From Bolinopsis microptera (Eukaryota; Ctenophora; Tentaculata; Lobata; Bolinopsidae), in assembly GCF_026151205.1 (NCBI RefSeq), contig NC_087083.1, positions 13,886,944 to 13,950,943 of the forward strand: a stretch of DNA of 64,000 nucleotides. The letters are read 5' to 3'. The translations under genes and the position numbers were made by a program. The notes under the pieces are model-generated. The model saw only the letters and a program-made list of their open reading frames with translations, was not told the origin of the DNA and ran no database searches. Each line of letters starts with the position of its first letter. Position 1 is the first letter of the stretch. Shown in pieces: positions 31,636-48,412 of the stretch.

Positions 31636-32260
31636 AAGGTTTGCAGGAAAGACCCTAAAATAAATCCTCCAGATCCAGTCTTAACCTTAAATTTGACATA
31701 ACTGAAACTCACAATTCCTCAACCTGAGACTACAGCTCGCCATTTTTGAGAATAAAGCAAATTGAGGATGTTCAAAGGGTGCAGGATGTTCAGCTCGACA
31801 AATTACCGAAAGAAACTTATTCGTAGGCCCTAAAATGACTCCTAGAGATCCAGTTTTTGAGTCTTAACCTTAAGTTTGACATAACTATTACTCACTATAA
31901 TACTAGCTCAAGTAGCTCTGATATAAGTGATACGTCGGAATAAAACCTGTAAGAGTAAGACTGGCCTCCAGCTCGTTATTTTAAAGATTCAAGCAAATCA
32001 CGGACGTTCAAAGGGTGCAGGATGTTCAGCTCGACAAATTACCGAAGGAAACTTATTCGTAGGCGCTTAAATGACTCCTACAGATCCAGTTTTAACCTTC
32101 AATTTGACATAACTCACCCGCTGAAGTAGCTTTGGTACGTCTGACTTGTAAGACTGGCCCACAGATCGCAATTTTTGAGATTCAAGCAGATCGAGGATGT
32201 TCAAAGGGTGCAGGATCTATTTAGTCCCCTATCTAGTCTTAATCTTCAATTAGGCATGAC
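31636..32260. repeat. About 200-bp tandem repeat, three to four units
   Basis: The landmarks 'gatccagt(c/t)tta', 'taacctt(a/c)aa(t/g)tttgacataac', 'cagctcg', 'gaggatgttcaaagggtgcagg' and 'gctcgacaaattaccgaa' repeat in order at about 31660, 31840, 32067 and, partly, 32215. Confidence 0.8.
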
Positions 32261-36616
<4,356 letters not shown>

Positions 36617-37804
36617 TAAACCGTAAAAGATATACAACTGGAACTTTTGTTGGCTGGGTCAAATGCTTTAATGGCCTTCAAATCAGCATGAAAAAATAAA
36701 AAATTGGCCAAGGAATAATGATTTTAGAGCCGAAAATTTGGACCCCCAAGTGGTGTCAAAAACGCCAATTAAATAGGTAATAATTATTTTAGTATTTTGA
36801 GTCTTGACACCATTTTAGGGTTATACGGGTTCCTGCTAGTAACTATAAATTATAATTAAGACGTCGTTTAAAAGTACAACGTATTAATTTTGATGATCCG
36901 TACTTGGGTTTTTGGACGTTATTTGACCGGACATTGCGTGAACGGATATAATTTTGAACGGACATTAAAATAAACGGTCGAAGGCATTCATTTAATGTAT
37001 TTAATTTAACTACCTTGACGGACATTATTTGAACGGACATGAAAATGAACGCTAGGCCTTCCAGCGTCCAATTAATTTCCGATCAAATAAAGTCCGATAA
37101 GGTATGTATACCGCGGACTTAGTGTCATCACCCGATAGAAAATATTGTCCATAATTTGATAAAAACAGTAATAATAGTAACTTGGTACAAAAAGTTTGAA
37201 ACACCTTGGCCCCATGTACGTGATGCAGCAACTTCCTTTTAGGATTTCTCCCCGGCCCTGGTGAATTTGTTTTCAAAATCCCGGCCCCGGCTATTTAACA
37301 CATATTTGCTGGGATTTTCCCAAATTATTTTGTATAATTCACTGGTTATTTTCAGGTTAAAAACTAGAAAAGTTTGCTAATAAATTCATAAAATTTAATT
37401 TCAAATCTTAGAAGATTGTGATAAACAAAATAAATTTATCAATATTTCATGCATGTAACATGATTTGAGATTATCAATAGATTTAAGTTTAACGTCAACC
37501 GCGAGTACTAGAAAAATCGAAATTGAGTGAACAAATTCCGGCCCTAAATTTCCCGGCCCCCAGCCCCGTCGAACTTCTGAAATCCCGGTTAATCCCGGCC
37601 CGAGCATATCGTTTTTGAATATTCCCCGGTCCCGGTGAAATTTAGTCCCCGGTCGATCCCTGCAATGAACACGATCAACATACCCCGGTACTCTCCTAGC
37701 TCCCATTGATTTATAATATCCTCATCAGCAATTGTTATTAATTGTGATGCGATTAAATCATCATTTCTACTTTCAGACTGAGTTTAACTGGTGACTTATC
37801 TCCT
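36617..37804. repeat. Macrosatellite module b, copy 1
   Basis: After a short insertion (to about 36838), 36839-37804 holds the module also seen at 44827-45370 and 48529-49310. It contains 'aagtccgataaggtat', 'ataccgcggactta', 'ccccggccc', 'aacacatatttgctggga' and the end 'aactggtgacttatctcc'. The LINE at 37805 interrupts it. Confidence 0.8.
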
Positions 37805-38869
37805 ATTTCTTCTAATGGTTGTAGATGCGTAGGTGATCAAAAAGATCACCGCTGACTAGCAGTTCTGTGCTCTCACTATAATAAAAGCCAGGGCTGTGAA
37901 TCGGAGGTACCCCGCTAGTGCCTCTCTGTCAGTACCTAGTCGAAAGAGTCGACCTTAGCCTCTCTGCAACAAGTCCTCCTGATGCCTCCACGTGGTGAAG
38001 ACTGGATACTGGACGATGGATGGTGGTGAACTCCAGGCAAGAATTAGGATGGGCGACGGGTAGATAGCTGACCCCCGGAGAGACAAGATAGGAACGCCAG
38101 TTGTCTCTCGAACTCCTAGCCTCTGAAGAAGAGAGGTGTGGAGCATCAGCTGGAAGTGTTGGTCATTATATCCTCTGACTTTCCACTACGACCCAAATGA
38201 TTGGACCACGCTCTGGTGGAAAGGATGACCCCCCATACCCCACGGTAACGGGCAGTCAGGGAGAGGGCTAGCTCCTGCAAAAGTTTAGCTTATGCTGACA
38301 CCCTAGCCCCCCTAGCTCAGGGACAGGAGTGGCTACCTTCGGGTAGTGTCGGAGAAGAAAAAGAAGAAGAAGAAGAACTCACCACATCATTTACCCTGAG
38401 CAGACAGTTCGATTGGTTCAAGTCTGATAAAAAGTTCAACTCAAGTTGATGTTCCTGCGGTTCAAACCCAAATGTTCCGGTAGCGTGGCTTTGGGAAATG
38501 ACCATTTGCCACCATGGAGGGGACTCCATGGGGTCATTTAGCTATTTGAAAAACAGCTATGATGAATTTAAACAGCACTAGGGTTAAAGCCCCTAACACG
38601 AATCTTGTGGAGGGTCGGCAGTTTTATGACTTGGTTGGCTTAAAACCCAATCTGGGAGGGCCAGGCGATGATGTACTGTCGTACCCAACACAACACAACA
38701 GGATAAGTACAGAACCGGAAAAGAAGTGCAGTAATAGTGGCAGTGTTGTGTCGTGTAGTAGGAAAACTTTCATCGGGACACTGAACGTTCGTACTGTTAG
38801 GGAACAGTATAAGAGGATAAAGTTAGCATCGCTCTTCCTTGAGAGTTATAGAGTTGCAGTTTTAGGGGT

Positions 38870-41176
38870 TTTTTTTAAATTATTTTTTTAAAGAGAGGCT
38901 GGGCCAAGATAGCCCACGAGAGGATAGCATTGAGATGCTCTGCCTACCTCTGGGGTGTAGCAACCATGGGGAAGGTTGCCGGTGAAATCAGAGTGAATGG
39001 TGACGGATGGTGTAAGAAGTGATATGAGTCACAATGATACGCTTAAATGCCAGCTGGGTTTGGAAAAGTAAAACGAGACGAGACAGCATATGAGATAATA
39101 CTTTAAGTCACCCCGGTCTGATCCAGCTCTTCCGGCACAATTAATCGTTTGGTGCGGTTTGCGAAATTGACAATTGTGGTAATGTGTTGGTTGTCGAATA
39201 TGTCATTGACAGAGAGGTAGAAGTCCTGGAAATATTGACCTCTAATTTGGGCAATAGCCTTTAGTTGTAGTGAACGCTGAACTTAGTCGTACTGAACGTA
39301 CGTTCCAATCATTTTGTAGTGAACGTTAGTGAACGTTAGTGAACGTTAGTCAATATTTTGATAATTTTTCCGATAGTTTTTAACTTTAGATGGATACAAT
39401 GAGATAAAACCATGTTGTCGGAATTAGACAGTAAATAAACAATAATGAATAAAAATAAGTCACTAGTATAGCAAATAGTAATGAAATTTTTGCTCCTTAA
39501 TTCGTGAATTGTTCATAAGACGCAAACTTGCGTTAACATAAATAAGGTCTCGCTGCTTGTCAACTGTGAGGCGGTTTCTTTTTTTGTTTATCACCCAGTC
39601 GAACAAGCTCCAATTCGTCTCACAGGGTGAGGCTGTTGCGACAGCGCTTTCATTGCAAAACTCTGTAGTTCGGGTACCTCGCAACCGAAGTTGCTCCACC
39701 AAGAGACTGGATCGTCAGAATCTTGGCTAAAACTTGAGGCAGCGTCAGTAGAGAATAAGCCTCTTTTCTCTCGGTAGAACGTATACTGCGAAAGTATCTT
39801 CTTCTTGTTTGCGCCGTCACACCACGTGTCCATGACATCTAGAAACTCTTTCCAGACATCCTGATTCGTGTGCTGATCATATCCCTGATAAGCCGGGTGA
39901 ACACTAAACCCTACTGAATGTAGGGGGGAATGGAGCTTGAGCCACCTTTTGTTGGCAATACTAACCATATCACTTTTATGGTTTCTATTGCGGAAAGCAA
40001 AATTTGCTAATTTTGAGGTGAACAGATAATATTTGTAATAAATTACACCGATGAAACCAACAGGAATCTTAAGACTATTGTCTGAAAATCTAAGCAAGAC
40101 TATTATCGGCTCGAGAATTGAGCATAAATAGTCGACTTCTATCCAGAAATGGGGGTCAAACACTAAATCTTTAGCGCACTCAAACAAATTCTTGTATGCA
40201 TTACTTTTATTGCTAACAGACTCAGTAAGGGTTGGATCAATATAAGTCTTAATCAAAGTATCCTTGGAACCCTTCAGTCTCTCTAAAATAATAAACTGGG
40301 TGGCAAACCGAGTTTCCCCTGGTTTTAGCAAATTGACATGAGAATGGGTTCTAAACGTTTTTAGAATCATGTCGTGATTCTTCACATTTGTAACTATTTT
40401 GTTACAATTCGACAATGTTTCCTTGGTCCAGCTCAATATGTAAATTTGCGGGAAACGATGGCCGGATGGCGTGTCGACGTGTTAATATTTTAAATCTGAT
40501 TAACGTTCCTTATGTTCCGAACGTTAAAATCTTTTAGCGAACGCGTTCACAAACTATTTTTAGTGAACGTTCCGTACGTTCACTATTGAATAGCCGGACA
40601 CTGTCCAAGGAAGTGTGAGACAGTTTCCTCTCCGTCGCCGCACATAGGACAAGCACTGGTGTTCGATTTGCAAATGGTGTGAAGGTGTTTGTTTAAGCCG
40701 CAGTGACCCGTGATGAGGTGAACTGCAGTTCTGCAATCTTGTCTGTTGTTGCTGAGTGTAGTGTTGAGGTTTTTGATGATTTTGGCGTGCTTGTGGCCGA
40801 GTGTCAGTTTGGTGTGTCTGGGACCGTCTGTTAACCAAGTTTCCTGATTTAGTCTGTTGACTTTGTTGTCGATTTGACGCTTGATGTAGGATTGTGGAAT
40901 TGGACACTTCAAAGTGGATTCACTGATTGTACCAAGCTTGGCCAGCTTCGTTCCCCCACAATCCGATGTGTGCTGCAATCCATCGTATCTCTAGCGTGTT
41001 GTTGGATCCGAGTGCATTGAGAGAGTCGTAACAGTCTCTTGTAGTTCTACTCCGCGTTGAAAGCGCAGAGATAGCTTGTATAGATGAGAGACTGTCAGAC
41101 CATATGATGATATGTGTGTTGGTATAGGTAGAGAGATATTTGCAAGCTTCAATGATGGCGGTGAGCTCTGTTTGGT
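38870..41176 (-). mobile_element. RNase H-type LINE, 5'-truncated, nested in the EN domain
   Basis: On the minus strand it begins in an RNase H domain (HQTELTAIIEAC, IWSDSLSSIQAI, WIAAHIGLWGNEA, LAKLGTIS). It continues to a zinc-knuckle-like tail (SACPMC, then TVSHFLGQCPAIQ) and finishes, after a hAT insertion, with QLKAIAQIRGQYFQDFYLSV and a stop near 39105. The 3' end is A-rich (38870-38890). An 11-bp duplication, GTTTTAGGGGT, flanks it (38859-38869 and 41177-41187). I- or Jockey-like clades carry RNase H; the exact clade is not decided. Confidence 0.88.
39268..40585 (-). mobile_element. hAT transposon nested in the RNase H LINE
   Basis: Ends read TAGTGAACG inward on both sides, with many more GAACGTT copies just inside. 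A minus-strand frame (40436-39591) encodes a hAT transposase C-terminal half: LKPGETRFATQFIILERL, WIEVDYLCSILEPI, and the dimerisation region PVSWWSNFGCEVPELQSFA. A frameshift near 39600 leads to a second frame with WSLFDWVINKKRNRL, then DLIYVNASLRL. The LINE reads CTATTCAA on one side and CTACAA on the other, which fits a damaged 8-bp target duplication. The N-terminal zinc finger and catalytic part are missing. Confidence 0.85.
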
Positions 41177-41929
41177 GTTTTAGGGGTGCAGGAGCACCGG
41201 ATTGTGCATGAGGAGGAGATCAAGATCCAGAGTTTTGAGAAGGGTGTGTGCCTGGTGACCACACCTGCTTGGAGAAACACCCGACAAGCTGCTACTGGTG
41301 GAGTTGGGTTTATGCTGACCAAGCAGGCCTACAAAGCAGTGAGTCTCATGAAATCGTTTGGGAAGCGAATTTTTCTCATATCCTTTGATGGAAACCCACG
41401 GCTTACAGTAATAACGGTGTACAGTCCCACTGAAGCAGCATCAAATGAAGATGCAGAGGATTTTCACGAGGGACTAAGATCTGCAGTAGGAGAGGTACCA
41501 GCCCATCATCTGCTAATGGTTGTTGGTGATCTTAACGCCCATCTTAGCAGATTGAATGAGGAGGATTCAGGTTGGTACTGGCATCAAGTATCCAACAGAA
41601 ACAGATCGCTTCTCAGGGATACTTTGTTGGAGGGAAACCTTGAGGCAACAAACCACCGATTCCAGAAACGTCCCGGTAAACTATGGACGCATCTCTCTGA
41701 CGGAACACTGAGCAAGAGTCAGATTGATTACATCCTGATAAGGAAGAAGTGGCGTAACTCAGTCAAGGACACTGTTGTCTCCAATTCTTTTAACTCTCTT
41801 GGGTCGGACCACCGTCTAGTAGTTAGTGCAGTCAAACTCAGCCTGCGAAAGTGCCACAATGCACCTAAAGTGGTAAGATATGACTACAGACTGCTCAAAG
41901 AGAATAAGGAGTTGCAAGCCTTGTATTCT

Positions 41930-42154
41930 ACTACTACTACTACTACTATGTCGGAGCTAAGTCCGATCTACGCCAGAAAACCCCCTCCATATATCCCTGT
42001 CCCGCATCAGGGTTCGCAGTTCCTCTTTAGAGTTTGTCCCAACTTCCTTCAGTAACATAGACAAGTAGCTTTGTCTTGGTCGGCCTTGCTTATGGGAACC
42101 TACGCACGGTAGAGCACAGCAAGGCCGACCAAGACAAAGCTACTTGTCTATGTA
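41930..42154 (-). mobile_element. 225-bp LINE 3' end with 5' inversion, nested between EN and RT
   Basis: Flanked by the 10-bp duplication CTTGTATTCT (41920-41929 and 42155-42164). On the minus strand it encodes GRPRQSYLSMLLKEVG and MRDRDIWRGF, the same tail as the host LINE family, then ends in GTA repeats. Its 5' side is an inverted repeat with 36-bp arms (42055-42090 and 42118-42153) and a 27-base loop, the signature of a 5' inversion during target-primed reverse transcription. It splits the host ORF after residues KELQALY. Confidence 0.9.
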
Positions 42155-44249
42155 CTTGTATTCTGTGGAGGTGAAAAACAGATTCTCTATGCTACTGGAG
42201 GAAGAATCTAGAGAGCAGAACGATCCCACGATTCAGTACGGAAAGCTTATGGATGCCGTGAAAGCAACCAATCATAAGTTGCTTAAGCCCATCCCAAGAA
42301 GACAACGTAACAACCCCTCCCAAGATCCTAGGGTATCGGAGAGGAGGAGAACTCTGTTTCAGGCCAAAGACGCATATCATGAGAATCCTACAGAGGAGAG
42401 TAGAGAGGTAGTTAAGGAGTGTAAGGATGCACTTGCAGAGAGCTACAAAGAGGTTGAGGAGGAGACTCTTGTTTCTCGGATCAGCCGGGCTGAGGTTGCT
42501 GCTGACAGGTGCAAGAATAAGGAAAGCTGGGACCTTATTAATGACATAAATGGCAGGAAAAGCAAGCCATGCAGCCTGGTTGATGGAGGTAGTGCAGAGG
42601 GGAGATTGAAGAGCTGGAAGGACCACTTCACTAAGCTCCTGGGTCAACCACCATCTGTACCTGACCAGGAACTAGTTATCCAAACCATCCACCCCCAGCA
42701 GGATATAAAGACAGGTCTGTTTTTCAGGGAGGAGTTAGCGGAGGCGAGGAAGCAGATCAAGGAGGGTAAGGCCTATGGTGATGATGACATAGCTCCAGAG
42801 ATTCTCAAAAGAGTTGACATGGACGACCTGATTCTAGAGTTCTGTAACAGCGCTCTGGTTGATGGAAAAATCCCTGATCAATGGCGGCAACTCAACATCG
42901 TGCCTGTGCCAAAGAAAGGAAATCTAACTAAAGTGGATAACTACAGAGGAATCGCTCTTACGTCCATTGTTAGTAAGACCCTGAATCGTATGATCCTTAA
43001 CAGAATCAGACCAGCGATGGAGAAAATCCTAAGGATCAACCAAAACGGATTTCGGGAGGGACGCAGTACCACCAGCCACATTCTGTGTCTAAGGAGGATC
43101 TTGGAGGGGGCTAGAGACAAAAACCTGACCGCCCTTCTCTTGTTCATCGATTTTAAGAAGGCCTTTGATAGCATTCATAGGGGTATATTGATGAAGATAC
43201 TCCTGGCATATGGGATACCAGAGCCCATTGTTAGGCTGATAGATGCTATGTACAAGGACACCATGGCACGAGTCATCACGGAGGATGGTCTGACTGAAGC
43301 TTTCCTTATACTTGCTGGAGTTATGCAGGGAGATACACTGGCGCCCTACCTCTTCGTGATTGTCATTGACTATGTGATGACAACAGCACTTAGAGGCAAA
43401 GATCTGGGCTTCACTGTCAACCCCAGAAGAAGCAGGAGATACCCAGCAGTTAAGGTGACAGATGTCGACTTTGCTGACGATCTTGCACTGACAACAGACA
43501 CCGCAGAGCAAGCGCAAGATCTTCTCCTCAGTGTGGAGCTGGCTGCTAACTCCGTTGGACTTCACCTCAACGAGAGTAAGACGAAGTACATCAGAGTCAA
43601 TCTCTCTGAGTCTGGCTCTACCGTCATTAAAGCAGCAAGTGGACAGGAGATAGAGCAAGTAGATGACTTTGTCTACCTTGGAAGCAGAATAATGAGTGCG
43701 GAGAAGGACTTTGATGTTAGGAAAGCAAAGGCATGGGGGGCCTGTCATCAGTTAAAGACAACCTGGAAGTCTGGAATGCGCAGGGACTTAAAGATCCGTG
43801 TCTTTCGAGCAACGGTTGAGTCCGTACTCCTGTACGGCTCTGAAGCTTGGACGATAAGCCAATCCATGACTAAGCGGATCAATGGATGCTACACTAGAAT
43901 GCTCCGGATGGCCTTGAACATACGTTGGCCACAAATCATCAACAACAGTGATTTATACGGCAACATCCCCAAGCCATCAGCGATGATAGCCTCCAGAAGA
44001 ATGAGACTGTCTGGACATGTAGCCAGGCATGACGACCTTCTGGCAAACCAACTTCTGTTCTGGGACCCTCAGCATGGATACAGGAGACCGGGGAGGCCCC
44101 ACCTTACGTTTCTGGACATGCTAAAGAATGACACCAGCCTTTTCTGTGTTGACGAGATAAGATCTGTTATGCTTGACCGCGACGTGTGGCGAGGAATTGT
44201 ATATAGCTGCTCGGACCAAGAAGCCGACTTAAGTCAGTCACTAAGTTGA

Positions 44250-45370
44250 TAAATACAACAATATCCGTGTACCAATCATGGGAGTATCAAACTCGCTAAC
44301 GGGTTAAATATCAGTTACTATATTATTATTTTAACTAAACTTTTAATTGTGCCCTATTTTCTATAATTACCAGTGCGGTTATCTGTTTGGTGAGAATTCT
44401 GGTATGTTCCTAATTTCATTAACATAATACGAGGGTCATCGATCTCCCACAAGCCGTTCAGCAATGAGCTATTTTGTGTTAATCGTCGATTTAATTTTAA
44501 TTATCCATTGGGAAACAATGCTTGTCCAAAATCTCACCTTCAAGCTTTGACATCTTTTACAGTTTACACTATTTCTTAACTCTATATCAAAGGTCGCCCG
44601 GCAAGTCTCACAAGCTGTTGATTTATTCAGTGGTAGGTTGCCTGGTTTCTCTCAAGTCATCAGGTTATTCGGCTATAACTCTTCTACGGAAATAGATTAC
44701 CCAATACAGCCAGTACAGGCTTTACTAAATGATATTAGATTGAGCAAAATGAAAATTGCATTGTAGATTTATAATTGAGGTTTTGCATATTCTATGTGAT
44801 TCAAAAAATGATGCAACGTCATAAGTTTTCCTATAACTATAAATTATAATTACGATGTCGTTTAAAAGTACAACGTATTAATTTTGATAATCCGTACTTG
44901 GGTTTTCGACACAAGTCCTACCTTATCGGACGTTATTTGACCGGACATTGCGTGAACGGATATAATTTTGAACGGACATTAAAATGAACGGTCGAAGGCA
45001 TTCATTTAATGTATTTAATTTAACTACCTTGACGGACATTATTTGAACGGACATGAAAATGAACGCTAGGCCCTCCAGCATCCAATTAATGTCCGATCAA
45101 ATAAAGTCCGATAAGGTATATACCGCGGACTTAGTGTCATCATAGAAAATATTGTCCATAATTTGATAAAAACAGTAATAATAATAACTTGATACAAAAC
45201 GTTTGAAACACCTTGGCCCCATGTACGTGATGCGGCAAATTCCTTTTAGTTTTAGGATTTGCGTTTTCTCCCCGGCCCCGGTACGTGAATTTGTTTTCAA
45301 AATCCCGGCCCCGGCTATTTAACACATATTTGCTGGGATTTTCCCAGAATATTTTGTATAATTCACTGAT
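44250..45370. repeat. Macrosatellite unit, copy 2 (modules a and b, array nearly absent)
   Basis: Module a (44250-44703) begins 'gataaatacaac' and ends 'gattaccca'. It is followed by only two 9-bp units and then module b, starting 'ggctttactaaatgatatt'. Module b runs to about 45370, where it is cut by a repeat beginning 'ggggggacatacatagg'. Confidence 0.85.
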
Positions 45371-45374
45371 TATT

Positions 45375-45804
45375 TAGGGGGGACATACATAGGTTAGAAT
45401 GGTTTTTGTGCACCAAGAGGAGTGAGGGAATGAGGGTTGAAGAGAGAGAGCTAGAGAGTTGTTAGGGTGGTTAGGTTCAGTAGGTGGAGTGTTTGGTTGG
45501 AGCGTTCTGTTTTTTGCTGTATAGCATTTTAGTCACTCCGCAGTTTATTAACTGTGTCTCAACTCTCAGACTGAGATTATAACTGGTGACTTATATCTCC
45601 TATTTGATAAATACAACCATATCATATCCGTGTACCAATGGGAGTATCAAACTCGCTAACGGGTTAAATATCAGTTACTATAATATTATTTTAATTAAAC
45701 TTTTAATTGTGCCCTATTTTCTATAATTTCGTTACCGGTGCGGTTATCTGTTTGGTGAGAATTCTGTTATGTTCCTATAATTTCATTAACATAATACGAG
45801 GGTC
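45375..45804. repeat. 430-bp direct repeat, left copy
   Basis: Nearly identical to 47231-47650. The first about 190 bp ('ggggggacatacatagg' to 'ctcaactctcag') continue directly from the LINE at 45805-47230 in the right copy, so they are probably that LINE's 3' end. The rest is the module b end and the start of module a. Confidence 0.8.
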
Positions 45805-47230
45805 AAAATAAGGAGAACATTGAAAGAGAGAGGGAGGTGCAAGTAGGTTCTCTGGAGATGCAGAGCAGGTGGGGTGAGTGGAGAGAGCTCGTAATGAAGA
45901 CGGATTTGAGCTGGCATACACTTTTTAAGTATGGTGACTCACTTATTGGGTTCATGCTAAGTGCTGTGTATGGCACCCTCTTAACTCCCTTTATGGTTTC
46001 CAAGTGGAGTGAAGATGAGGATGGGAAGTGCAAGTTATGTGAGGAGAGGATGGGCACCATTCAGCACATTTTGGCTGGGTGTAAGGTGGCCCTTAGTCAA
46101 GGAAGGTATAGATGGCGGCACGACAAGGTTCTGAAGCAGATCTCTGAACAGGTTGTCTTCCATTGTAATCGCCGAGTGAACACTTATAAGAACAAGGCCG
46201 GCGATGGAAGGCAGTTCATTGATTTTGTTCCTGCTGGGAAAAGAAAATCAGGTACAGACGACCGGAAGGAGAGTTGTGGTTTTGGGATCCTGAGTGGGTA
46301 TCGGGATTGGATAGTGCTGTCAGACCTTGAGGGGCAGCTTAAGTTTCCCAGTGAGATTGTGGAAACACGGCTGAGGCCGGACCTTGTGATATTCTCAAGA
46401 TCGGCAAAGACAGTTATTTGGTGGGAGCTAACAGTACCATCTGAAGAGCGGATCGCTGAATCGCACGAGTACAAGCTCGACCGATACAGCGGTCTGCAGG
46501 CTGAGATTCAGGCGAAAGGTTGGTGCTGTTATAATGCCGCAGTCGAAGTTGGAGCTAGGGGAGTTGTTGCACAGAGTTTGGAGAGAGCTGCGAGGAGGAT
46601 TGGTTTTAGGGGAAGAGAGCTGAAGAAGCTGGTACGGGACAGCGGGAAAGAGGCAGCCCACTGTTCCAGATGGATTTACTTGTTATCGAGAAAGAGGGAG
46701 TGGGAGTTCAGGAAGGTTGGAGCTTGAGAGTTCACTATAACATCTAGAGGTACCATAAACGTTATCTCGTCGCCAATTGCGAGCTCTAACGGGTCTCCTC
46801 AAGTGACTCTCGGATCAGATGGTGGTTCAAGGGTGGACTGCTGGGGCGCCTGACAGGAAACCGTATTGCGATTAAAGCCCCGAAACGGTGTCAGGTTGGT
46901 AACTGATGATTCTGATCCATGCTCCTGTGAGTTTGCTGTTGTATCTCAACTCGCTAAACTGAGGCATCTCCGCATCTTGGGTGAATATGCGTACATCTTC
47001 ATACCTACTAAACCCAGGTGTGGCATGTGTCAGTGAATACGGGCGAGCGGATGCAATAGCGAAGGTGGTGTGGCAAGGCCTAAAAGACACAGTCAGATAG
47101 TTGTCAGCTCGCTGACTGTAAGGGAGAAGGTATATCCGTATTTCGCTGCTACTGATGCAGTCCTTGATCTGGCAATCAAGGCTTCTCTGTTTTTCGTCTT
47201 ACTATGTACCGTTGGGCTTGTGGAACCCGT
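45805..47230 (+). mobile_element. Restriction-endonuclease-type LINE, 3' part
   Basis: An open frame of about 295 codons (45837-46727) holds a zinc knuckle CKLC, then HILAGCKVALSQGRYRWRHD. Further on it has a PD-(D/E)XK-like nuclease core: RPDLVIFSRSAKTVIWWELT, then KLDRYSGL, then AVEVGARG. This combination is known at the C-terminus of R2/NeSL-type LINEs with restriction-like endonucleases. The RT is absent, so the copy is 5'-truncated. About 500 bp of 3' untranslated sequence follow, plus about 190 bp if the start of the flanking repeat belongs to it. The frame is undamaged, so it is young. Confidence 0.75.
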
Positions 47231-47898
47231 AGGGGGGACATACATAGGTTAGAATGGTTTTTGTGCACCAAGAGGAGTGAGGGAATGAGAGAGAGAGCTA
47301 GAGAGTTGTTAGGGTGGTTAGGTTCAGTAGGTGGAGTGTTTGGTTGGAGCGTTCTGTTTTTTGCTGTATAGCATTTTAGTCACTCCGCAGTTTATTAACT
47401 GTGTCTCAACTCTCAGACTGAGATTATAACTGGTGACTTATATCTCCTATTTGATAAATACAACCATATCATATCCGTGTACCAATGGGAGTATCAAACT
47501 CGCTAACGGGTTAAATATCAGTTACTATAATATTATTTTAATTAAACTTTTAATTGTGCCCTATTTTCTATAATTTCGTTACCGGTGCGGTTATCTGTTT
47601 GGTGAGAATTCTGTTATGTTCCTATAATTTCATTAACATAATACGAGGGTCATCGATCTCCCGCACAAGCCATTCAACAATGAGCTATTTTGTGTTAATC
47701 GTCGATTATCCATCGGGAAACAATGCTTGTCCAAAATCTCACCTTCAAGCTTTGAAATCTTTTACACTATTTCTTACGCCTATATCAAAGGTCCCCCTCC
47801 AAGTCTCACAAGCTATTGACTTATTCAGTGGTAGGTTGCCTGGTCTCTCTCAAGTCATCAGGTTATTCGGCTATAACTCTTCTACGGAAATAGATTAC
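47231..47898. repeat. 430-bp direct repeat, right copy, running into module a copy 3
   Basis: 47231-47650 repeats 45375-45804. The text then continues with the remainder of module a to 'gattaccca' at 47898. A run of about 95 codons from 47554 is open, but it is non-coding repeat reading into the 9-bp array. Confidence 0.8.
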
Positions 47899-48412
47899 CC
47901 AGTACAGCCAGTACACCCAGTACAGCCAGTACATCCAGTACATCCAGTACAGCCAGTACAGCCAGTACATCCAGTACAGCCAGTACAGCCAGTACAGCCA
48001 GTACATCCAGTACAGCCAGTACAGCCAGTACAGCCAGTACAGCCAGTACAGCCAGTACAGCCAGTGCAGCCAGTACAGCCAGTACAGCCAGTACAGCCAG
48101 TACAGCCAGTACAGCCAGTACAGCCAGTACAGCCAGTACAGCCAGTACAGCCAGTACAGCCAGTACAGCCAGTACAGCCAGTACAGCCAGTACAGCCAGT
48201 ACAGCCAGTACAGCCAGTACAGCCAGTACAGCCAGTACAGCCAGTACAGCCAGTACAGCCAGTACAGCCAGTACAGCCAGTACAGCCAGTACAGCCAGTA
48301 CAGCCAGTACAGCCAGTACAGCCAGTACAGCCAGTACAGCCAGTACAGCCAGTACAGCCAGTACAGCCAGTACAGCCAGTACAGCCAGTACAGCCAGTAC
48401 AGCCAGCATGAC
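47899..48412. repeat. CAGTACAGC minisatellite, third array
   Basis: About 57 units of the 9-bp repeat in the same position relative to modules a and b as the first array and the two-unit relic at 44704. Variants (CATC, GTGC) cluster in the first 170 bp; the rest is almost uniform. Confidence 0.97.

Larger units (their letters stand above)
37805..44249 (+). mobile_element. Near full-length LINE (APE endonuclease + RT), interrupted twice
   Basis: The element starts inside the macrosatellite sequence 'ctcctattt' and ends where that sequence resumes (44250). A long 5' region leads into KTFIGTLNVRTVREQ (38757-38863), the start of the endonuclease. The domain resumes at 41188 with VQEHRIVHEEE and includes GDLNAHL and SDHRLV. 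The RT follows at 42165-44249 with FIDFKKAFDSI, GVMQGDTLAP and FADDLAL, and a tail with GRPHLTFLDML and DRDVWRGI. Two later insertions (38870-41176 and 41930-42154) split the ORF. Without them and their duplications it reads as one frame. The style is RTE/L2-like ('craniofacial development protein 2-like' endonuclease). Otherwise few defects are visible, so it is young. Confidence 0.9.

Noticed and set aside
45375-47650. 430-bp direct repeats as terminal repeats of a long-terminal-repeat element
   Set aside because: The enclosed frame is a LINE-type zinc knuckle plus restriction-like nuclease, and the repeats consist of that LINE's 3' end plus macrosatellite sequence also found elsewhere in the block.
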